This document shows, in pieces, positions 13,098 to 14,299 of a stretch of 14,299 nucleotides of DNA (its first letter is position 1; each line of letters begins with the position of its first letter). Source of the stretch: a bacterium (GTDB taxonomy: Bacteria; Planctomycetota; UBA11346); the NCBI GenBank assembly GCA_020049615.1, contig JAIFKN010000071.1, positions 1 to 14,299 of the forward strand, read 5' to 3'. The notes under the pieces were generated by a model. That model had not been told where the DNA came from and ran no database searches. It saw nothing but the letters and a program-made list of their open reading frames with translations. The position numbers were made by a program, and so were the translations under genes.

Positions 13098-13193
13098 GGA
13101 CGCCCGACGTAAGGGCGAACGCCGGGAACGGCAACCACTTCAACGGCGCGGCAACTGCATCCTCAGACGTCGCTCCTCGACAACGAATCTGGC

Positions 13194-13253
13194 GAAGTGA
13201 TCAGTGGCTGACGGTGCCAAGCTGAACGATGACGCTGTCCAGCCGATCACTTC
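13194..13253. promoter_or_regulatory. Inverted repeat in divergent intergenic region
   Basis: GAAGTGATC (13194-13202) and GGCTG (13206-13210) pair with CAGCC (13240-13244) and GATCACTTC (13245-13253). This makes a 14-bp interrupted stem with a 29-base loop, or a pair of operator half-sites. It lies between two divergent genes (starts at 13097 and 13304). Confidence 0.5.
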
Positions 13254-13303
13254 TGACTCGCCAACCACCTATCGCTGGCCGGTCGCGTGCTGCCAACTAC
13301 GAC

Positions 13304-14158
13304 ATGGGCATGTCCGACGGCAGCGCTGCCCCCAATGACCGCTACCTTGAGCAACTCCGGGAGTTGCTCCAGCAGGGCCTGCAGATCAAGAAAAAAGGAC
13401 GCACCATCGTGTGTCCGCAGCCCGAGCTTGAGTGGCCTTACGATGAATCCGACAGGCGGCCACCGCAGACCTACGTCGAATACGAGGATGACGCCATTGG
13501 AAGCTGGAAGGTGAGCGTGTATGTCATGGTCGACAGTCTTGTTCCTCGGCAACACCACCTGTGGGACGTTGCGAACAAGCTAAAGGACTACGGTCCCGCA
13601 TCATTTCTGCCGGAAGGAATCTCCCTCATCAAAGGGATGCTCAGCAATGTCGAGAAGGGGTTTCTCGTTCCATTGGATGGCCGTGGGAGCGAACGAAGCG
13701 GCGGCGAGAAGATCATTCCGCCCGGCCACCAAAACATCCACCATTACCATGCTCCCGTCGCTCAGGGGAATCACGCCTCCATAGCCACAGCAACAAACTC
13801 CCCAGGCGCCACCGTCACCGCCGCTTCGGGGTCAGCCTCCATCCAGCAACGCATCCGCGTCTGCATTGAGCAGGCATCTAAGCACGACCCTGGCGTGGCC
13901 TCTGCCATCCAGAAGGTCGCCGACGCCATCGCCACCAGCGCAAAGCTCGCGGAAGATCAACGGCAGACCGAAGCTCAGGAACTGATCCTCGCCATCGCCG
14001 AGGAGTGCTCAAAGCCACCTACCGAGCGCCAGCCCGCAGCCCGCAGCAAGGGACTCGCTGCCGGCATGCGCGAAGTGCTCAGCCTAGCTGCCGATGTCCT
14101 CCAGGTCTGGACCGTGTGCTGGCCGAGCATTGCTCCCGCCCTCGGGGTCATCGCCTGA
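13304..14158 (+). CDS. Hypothetical protein, 284 residues, two-part architecture
   Basis: The N-terminal part (1-125) has a helix (DRYLEQLRELLQQGLQIKKK) then a mixed fold (WKVSVYVMVDSLVPRQHHLW; YGPASFLPEGISLIKGML). A low-complexity linker rich in Asn, His and Thr (about 141-178: HQNIHHYHAPVAQGNHASIA) leads to a helical C-terminal domain (180-240) and a final hydrophobic stretch (LSLAADVLQVWTVCWPSIAPALGV). That layout resembles AbiTii-like and effector-associated proteins in defence islands, but no domain can be named with confidence. ATG 13304 and ATG 13310 both fit; the longer start at 13229 lies inside an inverted repeat and is unlikely. No ribosome-binding site is obvious. Third-position GC is lower than in the sugar-acid cluster. 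Confidence 0.6.
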   Translation: MGMSDGSAAPNDRYLEQLRELLQQGLQIKKKGRTIVCPQPELEWPYDESDRRPPQTYVEYEDDAIGSWKVSVYVMVDSLVPRQHHLWDVANKLKDYGPASFLPEGISLIKGMLSNVEKGFLVPLDGRGSERSGGEKIIPPGHQNIHHYHAPVAQGNHASIATATNSPGATVTAASGSASIQQRIRVCIEQASKHDPGVASAIQKVADAIATSAKLAEDQRQTEAQELILAIAEECSKPPTERQPAARSKGLAAGMREVLSLAADVLQVWTVCWPSIAPALGVIA

Positions 14159-14299
14159 CCATCCTGGGAAGGAACTCTCTGACCACGCGCATCGTCCTCA
14201 TCCCCGGCATGGGTCAATGCCGTTGACTTTGCGTGGTGTGACACAGTTGTGATGGAGCGTAAGGCATTGCAGTAAAAGCACTTGACACTGCTCGGGAGT
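14159..14299. other. Intergenic end of window, possible promoter
   Basis: The sequence becomes AT-richer after about 14220 and ends with TTGACA (14282-14287), a consensus -35 whose -10 would lie outside the window. A small dyad TGTG-A-CACA is at 14237-14245. No coding frame or tRNA could be supported. Confidence 0.3.

Noticed and set aside
14282..14299. Start of a tRNA gene at the window end
   Set aside because: GCTCGGGAGT lacks the invariant T at position 8 after a 7-base acceptor arm, and too little sequence remains.

Overview
The window is GC-rich DNA, probably from a bacterium of the Planctomycetota/PVC type. That placement rests on an extracytoplasmic-function (ECF) sigma factor fused to a membrane segment and a sulfatase-modifying-factor (FGE)-like domain, SHOCT lipoproteins, and a LacI/enolase-superfamily sugar-acid cluster. 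It is inferred from gene style only.

Layout. At 41-682 (+) is a compact ABC transporter ATPase, followed by a 3' remnant of an SMP-30/gluconolactonase gene (669-785, +). From 790 to 7543, everything reads on the minus strand. In transcription order, the sugar-acid cluster is a LacI-type regulator (7543-6566), a mandelate racemase/enolase-superfamily dehydratase (6501-5314), a lipocalin-like protein (5317-4943) and an NAD-dependent epimerase/dehydrogenase. The last gene is broken where it is expected (4896-4603). A full-length copy, with its own lipocalin-like gene and a dehydratase 3' remnant, lies 2.4 kb further on (790-2220). The two places share a direct repeat of about 730 bp (1488-2220 and 4665-5391). 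Between the copies sits a self-contained cassette (2221-4664): the ECF-sigma/FGE fusion, a possible small membrane protein and two tandem SHOCT lipoproteins.

At 7588-8560 is a zeta-toxin/ParD-like toxin-antitoxin pair, with a perfect dyad directly before the antitoxin start. Next is a damaged integrative element: a tyrosine recombinase reduced to its catalytic half (8591-9334), joined out of frame to the end of an archaeo-eukaryotic-type primase (to 10403). The primase start region carries a 22-29 bp repeat found three times (10410, 10484 inverted, 12538).

The right part is accessory DNA. It holds small unknown genes (10536-10805, 10891-11028, 11126-11419), an overlapping pair made of a small helix-turn-helix protein and an HEXXH protein resembling the FtsH (M41) peptidase domain (11491-12508), an unknown minus-strand gene (12606-13097), and a divergent gene with a structured leader region (13304-14158).

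How the genes may work together: regulator, dehydratase and dehydrogenase, with a lost lactonase, look like a catabolic route for a sugar acid. The same GTCAT/ATGAC palindrome lies before the dehydratase and before the epimerase and may be the regulator's operator. The cassette inserted into this cluster looks like an envelope-sensing or stress module. No complete, clearly new defence or mobile system is proven here. The HTH/metallopeptidase pair, the three-copy repeat and the cassette flanked by duplications are the best candidates for something undescribed.
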